64,000 nucleotides of DNA from Haloarcula nitratireducens (GCF_019599505.1 NZ_RKLT01000016.1:1-64000), one strand, 5' to 3'; numbered from the stretch's first letter, positions 28,111-37,146 are shown. Translations and numbers: made by a program. Notes: generated by a model from the letters alone, not told the origin.

Positions 28111-28195
28111 AAACTCCCCTTCTCTCTATATTCCCAGAGCCAGCAAGCAACGGCAGCGTCCGGCATTGATGATATGCTTCTTTGCAGACCGAGGC

Positions 28196-28264
28196 CGACG
28201 GAGCGCTGCGCTCGGCGCTGTCGCGCGCCTTGCGGTGGTCCACCGTGCTCACGCTGTTGCACGC
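28196..28264 (+). repeat. 69-bp direct repeat, right copy
   Basis: Second copy of the repeat at 26782-26850, in the same orientation. It lies between the HEPN gene and the 3' end of the PolB2-like gene. Confidence 0.75.
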
Positions 28265-28330
28265 GGTCCCAGCCTACGAGACAGAGATGACGAATAGCAT
28301 AGTTCGCTACCGAAGGAGAGGACTCCTGAC

Positions 28331-30502
28331 TCAGCGCTTTGATTCGGTATTCATTGCCAGATACCGCGACAGCGTCGTCTCTCGCGTCTCGGCCAGTTCC
28401 CGCTCGATAGCCGTTCGGTCCCACCCGAGTGGTGAGAGGACACTCTCGACGGCTCGAATCAGCTGTTGTTCGTAGTACGAGGCGTCGTAGCTCTCATTCT
28501 CTTCGTGGGCGAGTGCGACCCGATCACGCGACGATTTCGCGTCGTCGACGACCACATACTCGATAGCTTGGCCGGGGTTGACGGCGAGTCCCTGCTCACG
28601 AGCACGTTCGAGTGCAGCGACGTTCTGGGTGGACTGCGTGTACGCTTCGATGGTCTTCGATATGCGACTGCGTTTGACCAGCTGCTCGGCAGCGACGTCA
28701 CCCGCGTGAAGCCGTTTGATCGCCTGTTTGAGCCGGTCAATGACTGCATCGGGTGACCGCGTCTCGTCCAGATAGTCGAGACACTCTCGCTGCACTCTTG
28801 CAATGAACGGTGGCGTCGAGTGCTGTCGCACTTCGATACCGCGGACTTTGAACTCCTCCGTTTCGGCCACTTTCCCGAAATACTTCGTCAAGGCCCCGGC
28901 GTCGCTCTCACGTTGGGGAACGAACGCGACCCAGTCGTAGGCAGCCTCGTATTCGAGACGAATGTCGACCGAGTCGGTAATCTCGGCCGCGAGTGCCTCG
29001 AGGTCCTCACGATTCTCGCCAGCGTCCTCGTCGGGTGTAACCCAAATCGAATCGACGATGCCATGAACGACGCGCCAGCCACCCGCTTCGAGCCGCTGTT
29101 TCGCTTCTACGAGGATCTCCCGAGCGTAGGCGTTGATTGCCTCGTGGCATTCGATTCGCCCAAACTTCGCGTTACTGAACCCCTGGTAGCCAAAGCAGGC
29201 GACGAGGATCCACTTGAGTGCGCCAGACCGACCTTCGAGTTCTGCCAGCCGTTCTTCATCGGTCTCGTCGCGCTGGCGTTCGTGGCGAATCTGTCGCTTG
29301 ATCTCGTCCCGGTCGTCGATGATGGGCTGAAGAACATCGACAAGATACCCACAGCCGTCACAGACGGAGTAGCCCAACTCGGGCACGTCCTCACGGTCGC
29401 TGTGACAGTCACAGCGGATGACGTCTGGCGAGATATTGTACGTACAGATGATGTTCGGATACAGACTCGAAAAGTCGAGTTCGTGGACGTTTTCGTGAAA
29501 TCCCACGTCGGGAGCGAAGATGAATCCGCCACGGTCAGCGTCGTGAAGGGTCCCCATCGACTTGTAGAACTCATGCCGCCAGGAGTTCCAGGGGACGAGG
29601 ACGTCTCGCTCGTGTGCTTCACAGATCTGAATCGCGGTGAGAACGTTACCGATAGAGGCCCACGCCGTCTCCTGAATCGGTTTCTTCGAACGTGAGACGA
29701 GATCGAGGATGCCGTCGAGGTTCGTCTCGCCATAGAAGAACGTGTTCGACTCGTCGATGATCGCTCGACCGGGGACGTTGTATCGCGCAGGGGAGTGCCC
29801 GACACGGCCGTAGCTGGCGTACGTCGATTGGCTGGCGAGTTGCTGGTAATCCTGATCGGTCCACCGGCTCAGTGTAAATTCTTCAATCTCGGCGTCTCTC
29901 GCCATCTCATAGAGTGTCGGGATAAGCGGACTCCGCGAACAGACGAGGATATCCGGGTCCCGTGTATCGACGGCTGTTTGTACTGCAGTCAGTATCTCGG
30001 TGGGAGAACCGGTAACCGTCTTGCCGTCGACGGTGAGTTCACCGTACTGCTCGCCGCTCGTCTCGGTCGTCGGAACAGCGAGTCGTAGCGTCGAGAGTTC
30101 GGTCGCTGGCGTTGGCTCGATGTCGTTCTCGAGGCAGTAGCGGAATTCTCGGGAGAGGTCGACATTGTAGCAGGCTACGTCGCCGACGGGATACGCGGTA
30201 AGTTGGCGTGCCTGTCGTGCTAACGGCGCTACTCGGTCGATGTGGTCGACGTCGACGGCGAGTATTGATTCGTTCTCTCGTCGGAAGCCTGGCCGTCGGT
30301 TGACTCGCTCGGTGTCCACGACGTCGGGGTGTCGCTCGTAGAAGTGTCGAAGCGCATCGAGGTCGATGTCCGCTTCGGGTGTTCGCGGAGCCACGTAGAA
30401 TCGCGGCGTGTAGTCGTGACGCTCGGTTGGAACCGCACCGTCAGCTGTCGCTGTCCACTCGAGGACACGGCCGTCGTCGAGGAAATCGATTGTAAAGACC
30501 AT
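28331..30502 (-). CDS. PolB2-like family B DNA polymerase
   Basis: A 723-residue family B polymerase of the archaeal PolB2 group. Motif A is ELDFSSLYPN (Asp343), motif B region is KWILVACFGYQGFSNAKFG (430-448). Motif C reads HGIVDSIWV (480-488), so the first Asp of the usual DTD is Ile. Four cysteines at 364-384 (CDC...CDGC) form an inserted zinc site within the palm. No exonuclease DIE motif is clear. The lost motif C Asp suggests reduced or unusual catalysis, as discussed for PolB2. It is the last gene of an operon with the two genes upstream. Confidence 0.85.
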   Translation of the reverse strand: MVFTIDFLDDGRVLEWTATADGAVPTERHDYTPRFYVAPRTPEADIDLDALRHFYERHPDVVDTERVNRRPGFRRENESILAVDVDHIDRVAPLARQARQLTAYPVGDVACYNVDLSREFRYCLENDIEPTPATELSTLRLAVPTTETSGEQYGELTVDGKTVTGSPTEILTAVQTAVDTRDPDILVCSRSPLIPTLYEMARDAEIEEFTLSRWTDQDYQQLASQSTYASYGRVGHSPARYNVPGRAIIDESNTFFYGETNLDGILDLVSRSKKPIQETAWASIGNVLTAIQICEAHERDVLVPWNSWRHEFYKSMGTLHDADRGGFIFAPDVGFHENVHELDFSSLYPNIICTYNISPDVIRCDCHSDREDVPELGYSVCDGCGYLVDVLQPIIDDRDEIKRQIRHERQRDETDEERLAELEGRSGALKWILVACFGYQGFSNAKFGRIECHEAINAYAREILVEAKQRLEAGGWRVVHGIVDSIWVTPDEDAGENREDLEALAAEITDSVDIRLEYEAAYDWVAFVPQRESDAGALTKYFGKVAETEEFKVRGIEVRQHSTPPFIARVQRECLDYLDETRSPDAVIDRLKQAIKRLHAGDVAAEQLVKRSRISKTIEAYTQSTQNVAALERAREQGLAVNPGQAIEYVVVDDAKSSRDRVALAHEENESYDASYYEQQLIRAVESVLSPLGWDRTAIERELAETRETTLSRYLAMNTESKR

Positions 30503-30506
30503 CAGT

Positions 30507-30809
30507 TCAGTCGTCGCTTGGTTGTCGTTGGTTCGCGTCCTGCTGTGCCCCGACAGCGTCCTCGAGTTCGTCGAGACGCTCTTCGAGATCCTCGAGCCGT
30601 GCTTCCTGTTCGAGGTCGATGCTGAACAGCGTCGGCAACAGTGGATTCTGGTGGTTCAGGAGGCCGCTCGCATCGGCGTGCTCGCGAGCGTACGTAAATA
30701 GCTGGTCGAACCGGGGCTGGTCCCGTCGTCGGAGCGCTCGTCGGTACTCGGTCCAGCGGTCCTCGATGGCGCGTAGCGCATCCCGAAAGGTTGGATTAGT
30801 TCGCCCCAT
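30507..30809 (-). CDS. DUF8156-type small protein of the PolB2 operon
   Basis: A 100-residue acidic helical protein: MGRTNPTFRDALRAIEDRW, YRRALRRRDQPRFDQLF, then a Glu-rich coiled-coil-like end (EARLEDLEERLDELEDAVG). It matches a halophilic family seen between PolB2 and RecA-like genes. Start ATG 30809 gives the family-like MGRTNPTFRDAL start. It lies 4 bp from the polymerase gene and 2 bp from the RecA-like gene, so the operon is tight. It may be an adaptor or clamp-like helper; this is inference. Confidence 0.75.
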   Translation of the reverse strand: MGRTNPTFRDALRAIEDRWTEYRRALRRRDQPRFDQLFTYAREHADASGLLNHQNPLLPTLFSIDLEQEARLEDLEERLDELEDAVGAQQDANQRQPSDD

Positions 30810-30811
30810 CG

Positions 30812-31756
30812 CTATCGCCCTCCAGCAGTATCTGTCCACGCGTCATGGAGCGGGTTAGCAGTCAGCGTCGCCGCCGTCCCGTCGCTCATCGATGCGGTCC
30901 CGATCTCGTTTTCCGCTGGCGACTCGGGTGAGGCGGGCTGCAGACCGACCTGTTCGGCACGATGCTGGAGTATCTCTTGCCAGTACGTCAGCGTCGTCTG
31001 GTAGTACGCACCGCCCTCGACGGGATAGAGGAGCGTCTCGAACTCGTCGCTGACGAAGCGTGGCCCAATCCTCGTCTGTTCACATCGGAGGTGCTGGTCT
31101 GCGGCCCGCTCGATACCCGCCGTCAGGTCGTCGGTTGTCGTCCGTGTTACGAGCACTGGAATCTCGTATGCGTCGGCGTACGCAGACAACTGAGCGAGTG
31201 AGCGAGCAAGCAACGTCTGCGTGTGTTCGTCGCTGAGAGTGTCGTCGGCTCGATACTGCGCGTCAAGCGCCGGCGTGACGATGAGTGACGGCGTATACGA
31301 AGAGGACTCTGGCTCATGGTTCGGTCGGTCCTGCCGACGGTCTCGGTGTGCAACTACTGGATCGGTCGTGGTCTTCTCTCGAATGGACTCGTTTACAGCG
31401 TCCGAGAGGTCACAGAGCGCGGCGTAGTGCTGGTAAGCCGTGAACCCACGGGCTACGTGGATGCGGTCGAGCAGCCGTCGACTGGGAGCGAGCTGGGCGA
31501 GTGACGTTGTCGTCGCGTGGCCATCTGCGTCGATCCAGAACGCTGGGCCGTCGCTCAGGAGGAGATGATCCAACACGAGCGACTGGAGGACAGTCACGCC
31601 ACGGTTCCCGTCGATATCGAGGAGCGTGATGCCCGCTTCGAGTGACGGGAAGAGGAAGTTCTCGGCCGTTTGTTCGTTTTGAGCGAGGACAGCCTGATTG
31701 CGGTCTGCGCCACGCGTCGGCTGTCGCGTCAACGACAGCTCGGATTCTTCGGACAT
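30812..31756 (-). CDS. RecA/RadA-like protein without a P-loop (PolB2 operon)
   Basis: A 314-residue protein with a RecA-like core but no GxxxxGK[ST]; the expected site reads LDIDGNRGVTVLQSLVLDHL. Beta strands and a Walker-B-like SLIVTPALDAQ can be followed. The order RecA-like, small protein, PolB2-like polymerase parallels the bacterial mutagenesis cassette ImuA-ImuB-DnaE2, where ImuA is also a RecA-like protein. Role in translesion synthesis is therefore plausible but unproven. ATG 31756. A solo IS end lies 30 bp upstream. Confidence 0.7.
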   Translation of the reverse strand: MSEESELSLTRQPTRGADRNQAVLAQNEQTAENFLFPSLEAGITLLDIDGNRGVTVLQSLVLDHLLLSDGPAFWIDADGHATTTSLAQLAPSRRLLDRIHVARGFTAYQHYAALCDLSDAVNESIREKTTTDPVVAHRDRRQDRPNHEPESSSYTPSLIVTPALDAQYRADDTLSDEHTQTLLARSLAQLSAYADAYEIPVLVTRTTTDDLTAGIERAADQHLRCEQTRIGPRFVSDEFETLLYPVEGGAYYQTTLTYWQEILQHRAEQVGLQPASPESPAENEIGTASMSDGTAATLTANPLHDAWTDTAGGR

Positions 31757-32390
31757 ACTCGACTAGACGAAAACCCGCGGTTTGACATCCTCCTCCGCCT
31801 GAAGGCGGAGGAATCCCGAGCGGTGGGAGTTTCAGGTCTGCAACCAGGGACGCCGCCACTTTACGGGAACTCGTTTCACCCAGTCGTCGTGGTCGGTGGC
31901 TGTCTAGCGGTGCCAACCCGCCGGTACTCCTATCCTTCATCGTATTCGGACTCTCTGTGTTATTTTTGCCACAGAGAGTCCGGCAGACTTCAACGGACTC
32001 GGAGGTATCTTCGAGGCTTTGCTCAACCGACGGGCACGAAAGACAAACCCTTCGAGGATTCGCGTTCACCGCGTCGGCGTTTCGGATACTGTCTCATTAG
32101 TGGCGGGTAGACCGCCTCCGAAGGTCGTTCGGAATCCGCTCCGTTCCGACCTGACCTTGCTCCCTGCTACAAAGTGGCACTACTTGGACATTGTGGATTG
32201 GAAACGCTGTAGTGCTATCGAGCGGTGGATTGTTTCGAGTAGTGTCAGATTCATCCTGCGGCTACAGCCGCAGGTATTCTCCTTGATTCTGTATAATCGT
32301 CCCCACGCATTGTTTCATATAGTTGCGCCTATATCTCCAGCCGATACGGTGATGATAATATTACGGCTGGTGTTTGTTGAATAGCCTGCG
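31757..32390. other. Gene-free region with two IS-like end hairpins and one very strong hairpin
   Basis: Two IS1341-type end hairpins lie here: CCTCCGCCT-GAA-GGCGGAGG (31792-31811, preceded by TTTGACATCCTC) and CCTGCGGCT-ACA-GCCGCAGG (about 32258-32277). Between them CGGACTCTCTGTG (31947-31959) pairs perfectly with CACAGAGAGTCCG (31970-31982) around TTATTTTTGC. No TnpB reading frame survives. The region may be a decayed element of about 500 bp. The TATA-like ataatatta at 32351-32359 is the likely promoter of the next gene. Confidence 0.45.
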
Positions 32391-33851
32391 ATGCCAAACC
32401 AAACCGCAGATAGTACTTCTACTCGCCGAACACTCCTCAAAGCCCTTGGTGGCACGGCCGCCCTTGTCGGCGTCGGTGGCGCCAGTAGTGTCCTCGCACA
32501 GCAGTCCGACACAGCAAGTGACGAAACTGAATCGAACGCCACGCTCTCGGGATGGACGTCGATATACGGCGGGCCCGGCAACACCAGGTACGCGCCCGCC
32601 GCATCCGGTCCGAAAGATGGCGTCGATCTCCGCTGGATAGCGGACCCAGAACCGGAGAGTGACAGCGACTACTCGACGCCAATTGTCTCCGATGAGACAG
32701 CGTACGTCGGCGCGAGAAAGTTCTACGCGATGGATACCGCCACTGGAGACATCCGCTGGTCGTTCTCGGCAGCAGAGCCCAAACCAACACAGGAAAACCC
32801 GCGTACATTTTCCACACCCGCGACGGACGGCGAGACAGTGTACGTCGGCACGAGCCACCCAGATGCGCTCCGTGACGAAATGCCTCACAGCAGGGTTTAC
32901 GCGCTCGATGCCGACGATGGCACGGAACAGTGGCGCTTCCAGCGAGAACCGCCCTACCGCGACGGCGTACAAGAGCAACCCTCGTACTATGCCGTCACGG
33001 TCGGCGACGGGCAGATATTCGCTATCGCATATACATCCCTCTTCGAGCATCTGCTCGTCGCCATCGACGCCGAAACCGGTGAGAAACGCTGGTCGACCCA
33101 TATCGGCAATCTGTCTATCGACGGCACCCATGGCGCTCCGGTTGCCGCTGCAGATGGGAAGGCGATCGCGAAGGACGAGGGAACGATAGTCGCGTACGAG
33201 GGAGAAACCGGCGAGGTCGCCTGGACCTTCGATGGAGCGACCTACCATTTCAATGCGGATTGGCCACTCGCCGTCGCCGACGGAACCGTGTACACGAGCG
33301 CGGTGCGCGACTTTGACGAGGACCAGAACCGGCGAGAGCGAGATTACAAACTGTTTGCACTGGACGTGGCCGACGGGAGCGTCGAGTGGGCGTACAAACC
33401 CGATATAGACGAACCGCTGCAGTGGGGCTCGCCGAGAGTGGATTCGGAGTCGGTATACATCGATTACACCCCGCTGAACGACCTCGGGGGCCCGGAATCC
33501 GCAACAGTCGCCGTCTCGCGGGCGGACGGCACGCTCCAGTACGAGGGCGCGAAACTCGGCAACGTCGCCGACGACGTGATCTACACGGAGGATGCCGCTT
33601 TTGACGCAACCGATGGTTCACAGCTGTTCGAGTATGGTGTCAGCGGCGACGATCCTGCGCTGTACGAGGACGGCCTCTTCTTCGGCGGCGACCGGGTATT
33701 TGCGCTGGAACCCCGCCAAGGACAGGCGACGTTACCCGAACCGGAACCGCCAGCACAGCCGGATGACCCAGCTGCGAACCCCGACGAAACGCCGGACGAC
33801 AACCCGACGGAGGAGCCCGACGCTGACGACCCCGACGCCTGCAAAGAGTAG
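32391..33851 (+). CDS. Secreted PQQ-type beta-propeller protein
   Basis: A 486-residue exported protein with a twin-arginine signal (TRRTLLKALGGTAALVGVGG) and a beta-propeller of PQQ/YVTN-type repeats, each with a DxxTGExxW-like end, such as AMDTATGDIRWSF, ALDADDGTEQWRF and AIDAETGEKRWST. The C-terminal 45 residues are Pro/Asp/Glu rich. Such propellers occur in dehydrogenases and in BamB-like scaffolds; no catalytic residues are evident. It is monocistronic, and repeat copy B follows. A second propeller protein is at 56.7-58.4 kb. Confidence 0.82.
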   Translation: MPNQTADSTSTRRTLLKALGGTAALVGVGGASSVLAQQSDTASDETESNATLSGWTSIYGGPGNTRYAPAASGPKDGVDLRWIADPEPESDSDYSTPIVSDETAYVGARKFYAMDTATGDIRWSFSAAEPKPTQENPRTFSTPATDGETVYVGTSHPDALRDEMPHSRVYALDADDGTEQWRFQREPPYRDGVQEQPSYYAVTVGDGQIFAIAYTSLFEHLLVAIDAETGEKRWSTHIGNLSIDGTHGAPVAAADGKAIAKDEGTIVAYEGETGEVAWTFDGATYHFNADWPLAVADGTVYTSAVRDFDEDQNRRERDYKLFALDVADGSVEWAYKPDIDEPLQWGSPRVDSESVYIDYTPLNDLGGPESATVAVSRADGTLQYEGAKLGNVADDVIYTEDAAFDATDGSQLFEYGVSGDDPALYEDGLFFGGDRVFALEPRQGQATLPEPEPPAQPDDPAANPDETPDDNPTEEPDADDPDACKE

Positions 33852-33917
33852 AAACAGCCCATTGCTGGTCCCAGGGTAGTCACAGCCGCCCGTTGCATTG
33901 GAGGTCGGGACACTACG

Positions 33918-34232
33918 GTGACGACACGAGTGCCAGGGCGGTGCCCTGTTCGGTCTCGTTTAGTCATGTTCGGAGGAACCCTTGGGGCCGCCCTCCCTCG
34001 CCGGAACGAGGACGCTCATCGTTCGCTGTGTTCCGGGCGCGGCCACAGGCCGTGCCGGGCTTTCACCCATCCGGCACTCGGGCGGTCCCGCGGGATGCTC
34101 ACGGCTCCGCATCCGCACAAGAAGTTCCCCGCCGACGGGAGTGGCAGTCGGTGATCTAGACGACCCATTGTCGACGGTGCGCGACGGCGGCGGGTCGCTA
34201 ACCAACAAGGACACCCTACGGTGTTGGTTAGC
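33918..34232 (+). repeat. GC-rich structured element, copy B, with downstream hairpin
   Basis: Short form. The outer stem is GGGGCCGCCC (33984-33993) with GGGCGGTCCC (34080-34089), keeping pairing through a G-T pair. A 5' extension of about 65 bp is shared with copy F. The GCTAACCAAC hairpin is at 34197-34206/34223-34232. A segment of about 110 bp after it is shared with copy G. Confidence 0.75.
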
Positions 34233-34349
34233 AGCGACGAGCCACGACTACCAGTCGCCATGCGTTCGTCATACCTGCTGTGGCGCCACCGAACACTGAA
34301 TCCTCGGTCGACCATGTGCGTAGCTCCGACCGAGTTGAGCGGCGCCCTG

Positions 34350-34466
34350 TCATTGAGTAGCGCGAACATTGTCGACGCCACCGCCATGCACGCCGCCGAA
34401 CGCGATGCCGACGTCATTACTCACAAGGATCTCACTACGGCAGTCCCTGAGTCTACAGCAGAGTAA
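34350..34466 (+). pseudogene. AAA-ATPase 3' tail, decayed (unit B)
   Basis: It encodes SSANIVDATAMHAAERDADV, then THKDLTTAVPE, then a stop. This is the end of the C-terminal lid of a CDC48/PAN-like AAA ATPase, whose consensus in this window is LSSADIVGIVDDAAMQAAER. The catalytic part is absent. It lies 118 bp after the hairpin of copy B. Confidence 0.65.
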
Positions 34467-34532
34467 CGATTGTGATGACAGGGATGGCACGTCACAACAC
34501 CTATTTCGGTGGCGAACAAACAGAGAACCAAG

Positions 34533-34841
34533 ATGGCGACGAACAACGATAAAATCCAGTTCCGGGGGGAAGCTGAGAAAGAAGCAACGCAGGTGGTCGA
34601 TCAGATGCGTCTCGGCGGAATCAACATCAGCGAGCTTGCTCGAGAAGGGCTACGAGAGAAACTGCGAGAAGCGCTCTCGGACGAAGAGAAGATTACGCTT
34701 CACCAGCAGTATAAAGAGGGTGATATCTCGGAAGATGTTGCCAAGATTCTGCTCGAAGATGCCATCGCGGAGATCGAGCGTGAGCAGGAAGCCTTCAACG
34801 AAGCGTCGGATCTTGATACGACTGGAGTATACCAGGAGTAG
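34533..34841 (+). CDS. Antitoxin-like small protein paired with PIN protein
   Basis: A 102-residue acidic protein predicted to be mostly helical. The first half (IQFRGEAEKEATQVVDQMRL, INISELAREGLREKLREAL) resembles a ribbon-helix-helix or helical DNA-binding antitoxin, and the second half is a charged helix. The 2-bp gap to the PIN-domain gene and its size fit a type II antitoxin. ATG 34533 is used; an upstream GTG at 34509 is less likely. Confidence 0.65.
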   Translation: MATNNDKIQFRGEAEKEATQVVDQMRLGGINISELAREGLREKLREALSDEEKITLHQQYKEGDISEDVAKILLEDAIAEIEREQEAFNEASDLDTTGVYQE

Positions 34842-34843
34842 CG

Positions 34844-35455
34844 ATGGCGGACGATGAAGTACGCCATCCAGTCATCGTTGATACAGACGCACTAATTGCT
34901 GTCGCAAATACTCATCTCTGGTCTCGTCTCACGACGACACTGAACGTAACGACAACGAATGTCTGTGTCCACGAACTCGAACGACATGTTCGAGAGCACT
35001 CCGAGTACGCTCCGGAAGGGACGAGAGAGCGATGGATTCACCACGGGAGCAGCAAAGCGCTTGCGCCGTTCAACGATGCCGAGAACGAGTCGTTCACCGT
35101 GGTGCCGTGTGTTCCCCGGCCACATGGCGAGGATGCTGGCGAGACATCAGTGCGAACGGAGATTGAACAGAACATCGACTCGTATCGGTTTGCGATCTTG
35201 ATGGACAAGCATGGTCGTCGGTCGCTCAATCGCGTCTTCGACGATGCAGAAGAAACGACTGGGAAGGCGGTTGCTCCCACGTTTCTGCTGTATTTGTTAC
35301 TTGACGCGGAGGAATGTACTGTCGAAGAGTTTTGTCAGGCGTGCGGAGAAATGCTGCGCGGAGAAGGCTGGACGGGATATCAGGCGATTCAAGCGGCATG
35401 GGAAGCAATTCCAGTTGATTGTTCGCGGTACCTATCGGATGGACTACTTCCGTGA
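34844..35455 (+). CDS. PIN-like nuclease, toxin type
   Basis: A 203-residue protein whose start VIVDTDALIAVANTHLW is the first strand and Asp of a PIN domain, with acidic residues at CVHELERHVRE (about 45) and near 123 (SYRFAILMDKHGRRSL). PIN toxins cut RNA, often tRNA or rRNA. It is longer than VapC (about 130 residues), with a C-terminal extension. Together with the preceding gene it forms a likely toxin-antitoxin pair between two repeat units. Confidence 0.7.
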   Translation: MADDEVRHPVIVDTDALIAVANTHLWSRLTTTLNVTTTNVCVHELERHVREHSEYAPEGTRERWIHHGSSKALAPFNDAENESFTVVPCVPRPHGEDAGETSVRTEIEQNIDSYRFAILMDKHGRRSLNRVFDDAEETTGKAVAPTFLLYLLLDAEECTVEEFCQACGEMLRGEGWTGYQAIQAAWEAIPVDCSRYLSDGLLP

Positions 35456-35486
35456 GCCATGCGGGGTGAATATCGCTAATCTCTCC

Positions 35487-35743
35487 AAACGGGCCGATCG
35501 GCCTGCCCGACCACGATACTCACGAGGCCATCTTCCGCGTGCAACTGCGTGACCGCCCGAGACACTCGACGAGGATGCCTACAGACACTCGCCGACCAGA
35601 CGGAGGGATTGAGTAGCGCCGACATCATTGAGATCGTCGACGACGCCGCCATGCACGCCGCCGAACTCGATGCCGACGTCATTACTCACAAGGATCTGAC
35701 GGCGACAGTATCTGAGGCAATTAGAGAGGGCAGGCTAACGTAG
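35487..35743 (+). pseudogene. AAA-ATPase 3' tail, decayed, with a frameshift
   Basis: Reading starts IGLPDHDTHEAIFRVQLRDR, shifts frame near 35565, then continues LADQTEGLSSADIIEIVDDA and ends SEAIREGRLT with a stop at 35741-35743. Compared with an AAA ATPase it covers only the C-terminal lid. Its left boundary matches that of the tail at 41140. No copy of the structured element lies directly upstream; the PIN gene does. Confidence 0.7.
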
Positions 35744-36121
35744 CCAGAGCAGCGCTATTCGCGCAGTAGTCTGTAGACCCAGCGCCGCTCGGTGAAAAAG
35801 AGTCTAGTCGTCTGTGTGGTGCCGAGGCTCCTCGGAACATGACCGGGCCATCCGGGTAGATGCGTCCCGATCTTTCCGGAGCTGTGCTTCTGTCTGGCCG
35901 GTAATCTCAGCCAGCTCCTCAATCGAAGGGATGTCTTCCAGCACCGTTCTATCTGGTTTTAAACCCAGGACCGACACGAATATAGCTTTCACCAGATTGC
36001 GACTCTGGAAACTCTCGACTCAACCTGGTTTACAGGCTGTCGAGGCAAATGCCCCGGGGTTGAAGTCGACACTCCGTGACGCCACGAATAAATCATCACC
36101 CGGGTGCGGGACGGACATTCG
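35744..36121. other. Intergenic region with a weak minus-strand ORF
   Basis: An ORF on the minus strand (35804-35992, 62 residues) has a plausible soluble composition (VLEDIPSIEELAEITGQTEA) and might be a fragment of a larger gene. There is no clear promoter. The stretch at 36025-36080 has a GCCCCGGGG-like inverted segment. Nothing else is recognised. Confidence 0.3.
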
Positions 36122-36664
36122 TTAGCTGTTGGCCTCGGCAGGGTCTGTCATCGGAGCGAGAAAGTCCCATTCGCGGATTGCGAACCCGACGATGCGGATG
36201 CGACGCTGGAGCTGGTCCCACTCGCGTGCGATTTCACGCCGTCGGTCTTCGTCGGCAGCATCGAGCGTCTCGTCGGCAAGCGTCCCGCGAAGTTGGTTCG
36301 GCGACTCGACATCGAACAGCTCTTCCCAATCCCGGATTTGTGCCGTCATGTCGGCGAGCCTGTCGGTGAGTTCCTCAACAGTATGGCCACTATCTCGAAG
36401 GCGCATTGCTTCTTGCATCGCTTGGCGACGATAATCGGGATAGTAGGTAGTGTGGGTACCGCTATCATCGCGATGGAGAATGCCGTCGGCAACGAGCCGT
36501 TCAAGGACGCGTGTGGTCGGCTCGTGTGACCAGTCTGCTTCCGCGGCGATCCAGTTTGCGGTCTGGGGCTCCGACAGCTGCCGAGCGACCATTCGCACTC
36601 GATCCTCGCCCGTGGTCTGCTGGTTCAGTAGTCCCTCATCCACAGTCGATTCGTCGTCGGCCAT
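36122..36664 (-). CDS. DUF7342-type winged-helix protein
   Basis: A 180-residue acidic protein. The N-terminal winged HTH (MVARQLSEPQTANWIAAEAD, then TTRVLERLVADGILHRDD) is followed by a helical region (YYPDYRRQAMQEAMRLRDSG). It matches the haloarchaeal DUF7342 family, like the gene at 61003-61569, and is probably a transcription regulator. It is transcribed away from the truncated membrane-protein gene. The start ATG 36664 is clear. Confidence 0.7.
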   Translation of the reverse strand: MADDESTVDEGLLNQQTTGEDRVRMVARQLSEPQTANWIAAEADWSHEPTTRVLERLVADGILHRDDSGTHTTYYPDYRRQAMQEAMRLRDSGHTVEELTDRLADMTAQIRDWEELFDVESPNQLRGTLADETLDAADEDRRREIAREWDQLQRRIRIVGFAIREWDFLAPMTDPAEANS

Positions 36665-36747
36665 ACACGACAGTTCACACTATCTCTTCGTATAGATTGA
36701 GGTCAGTCGTTTCATATCGAATCGAATTGCTACTGACTGTCACTCGA

Positions 36748-36878
36748 ACGTGTTCCACGGAGCGACCCGACGTTGCATCCCAGACGCTATCCGACCGCAC
36801 AAACGGCTTGCACAGCGCCGACATCGTGGGCCTCGTCGACGACGCCGCCATGCAGGCTGCCGAACATGACGCCGACGC
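36748..36878 (+). pseudogene. AAA-ATPase 3' tail, decayed
   Basis: Reads SQTLSDRTNGLHSADIVGLV, then DDAAMQAAEHDADA, without the rest of the gene. The right end abuts the 3' side of the membrane-protein gene on the opposite strand, at about 36878. The homologous stretch in other units continues with DVITHKDLT, which is missing here. Confidence 0.65.
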
Positions 36879-37146
36879 TCAACCACATGTAGGTCATAAA
36901 CGCGAGACCGCCGAGCCACACGATGCAACCGCGAAGCGGCCCTCGAATCGCGTACCAGAGCCCGATTGCCAGGACGGGAATACCGACCGTGAGGATCGAC
37001 AGGTCTTGTACTTTGGACAGTTCGACGAGGGCGGGCGCGTCTCGGTAGTGACCCGGGCGGAAGAGCCCGAGTAGCGTTGAGACGGCAGCGAGAGCGAGAA
37101 TTGCAATCGTCGCTAAAACGTGCCATCGTCGGAGTTGTGTGGCCAT
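36878..37146 (-). pseudogene. Truncated membrane-protein gene cut at the AAA tail
   Basis: From ATG 37146 it encodes MATQLRRWHVLATIAILALA with membrane helices at about 10-30, 48-65 and 72-90 (GGLAFMTYMWLS). The frame then runs, antisense, into the AAA tail and stops at 36787. Loss of the C-terminal part coincides with the junction of the repeat, so this looks like a gene broken by insertion or recombination of the repeat unit. The intact family is a small multi-spanning membrane protein of unknown role. Confidence 0.65.
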
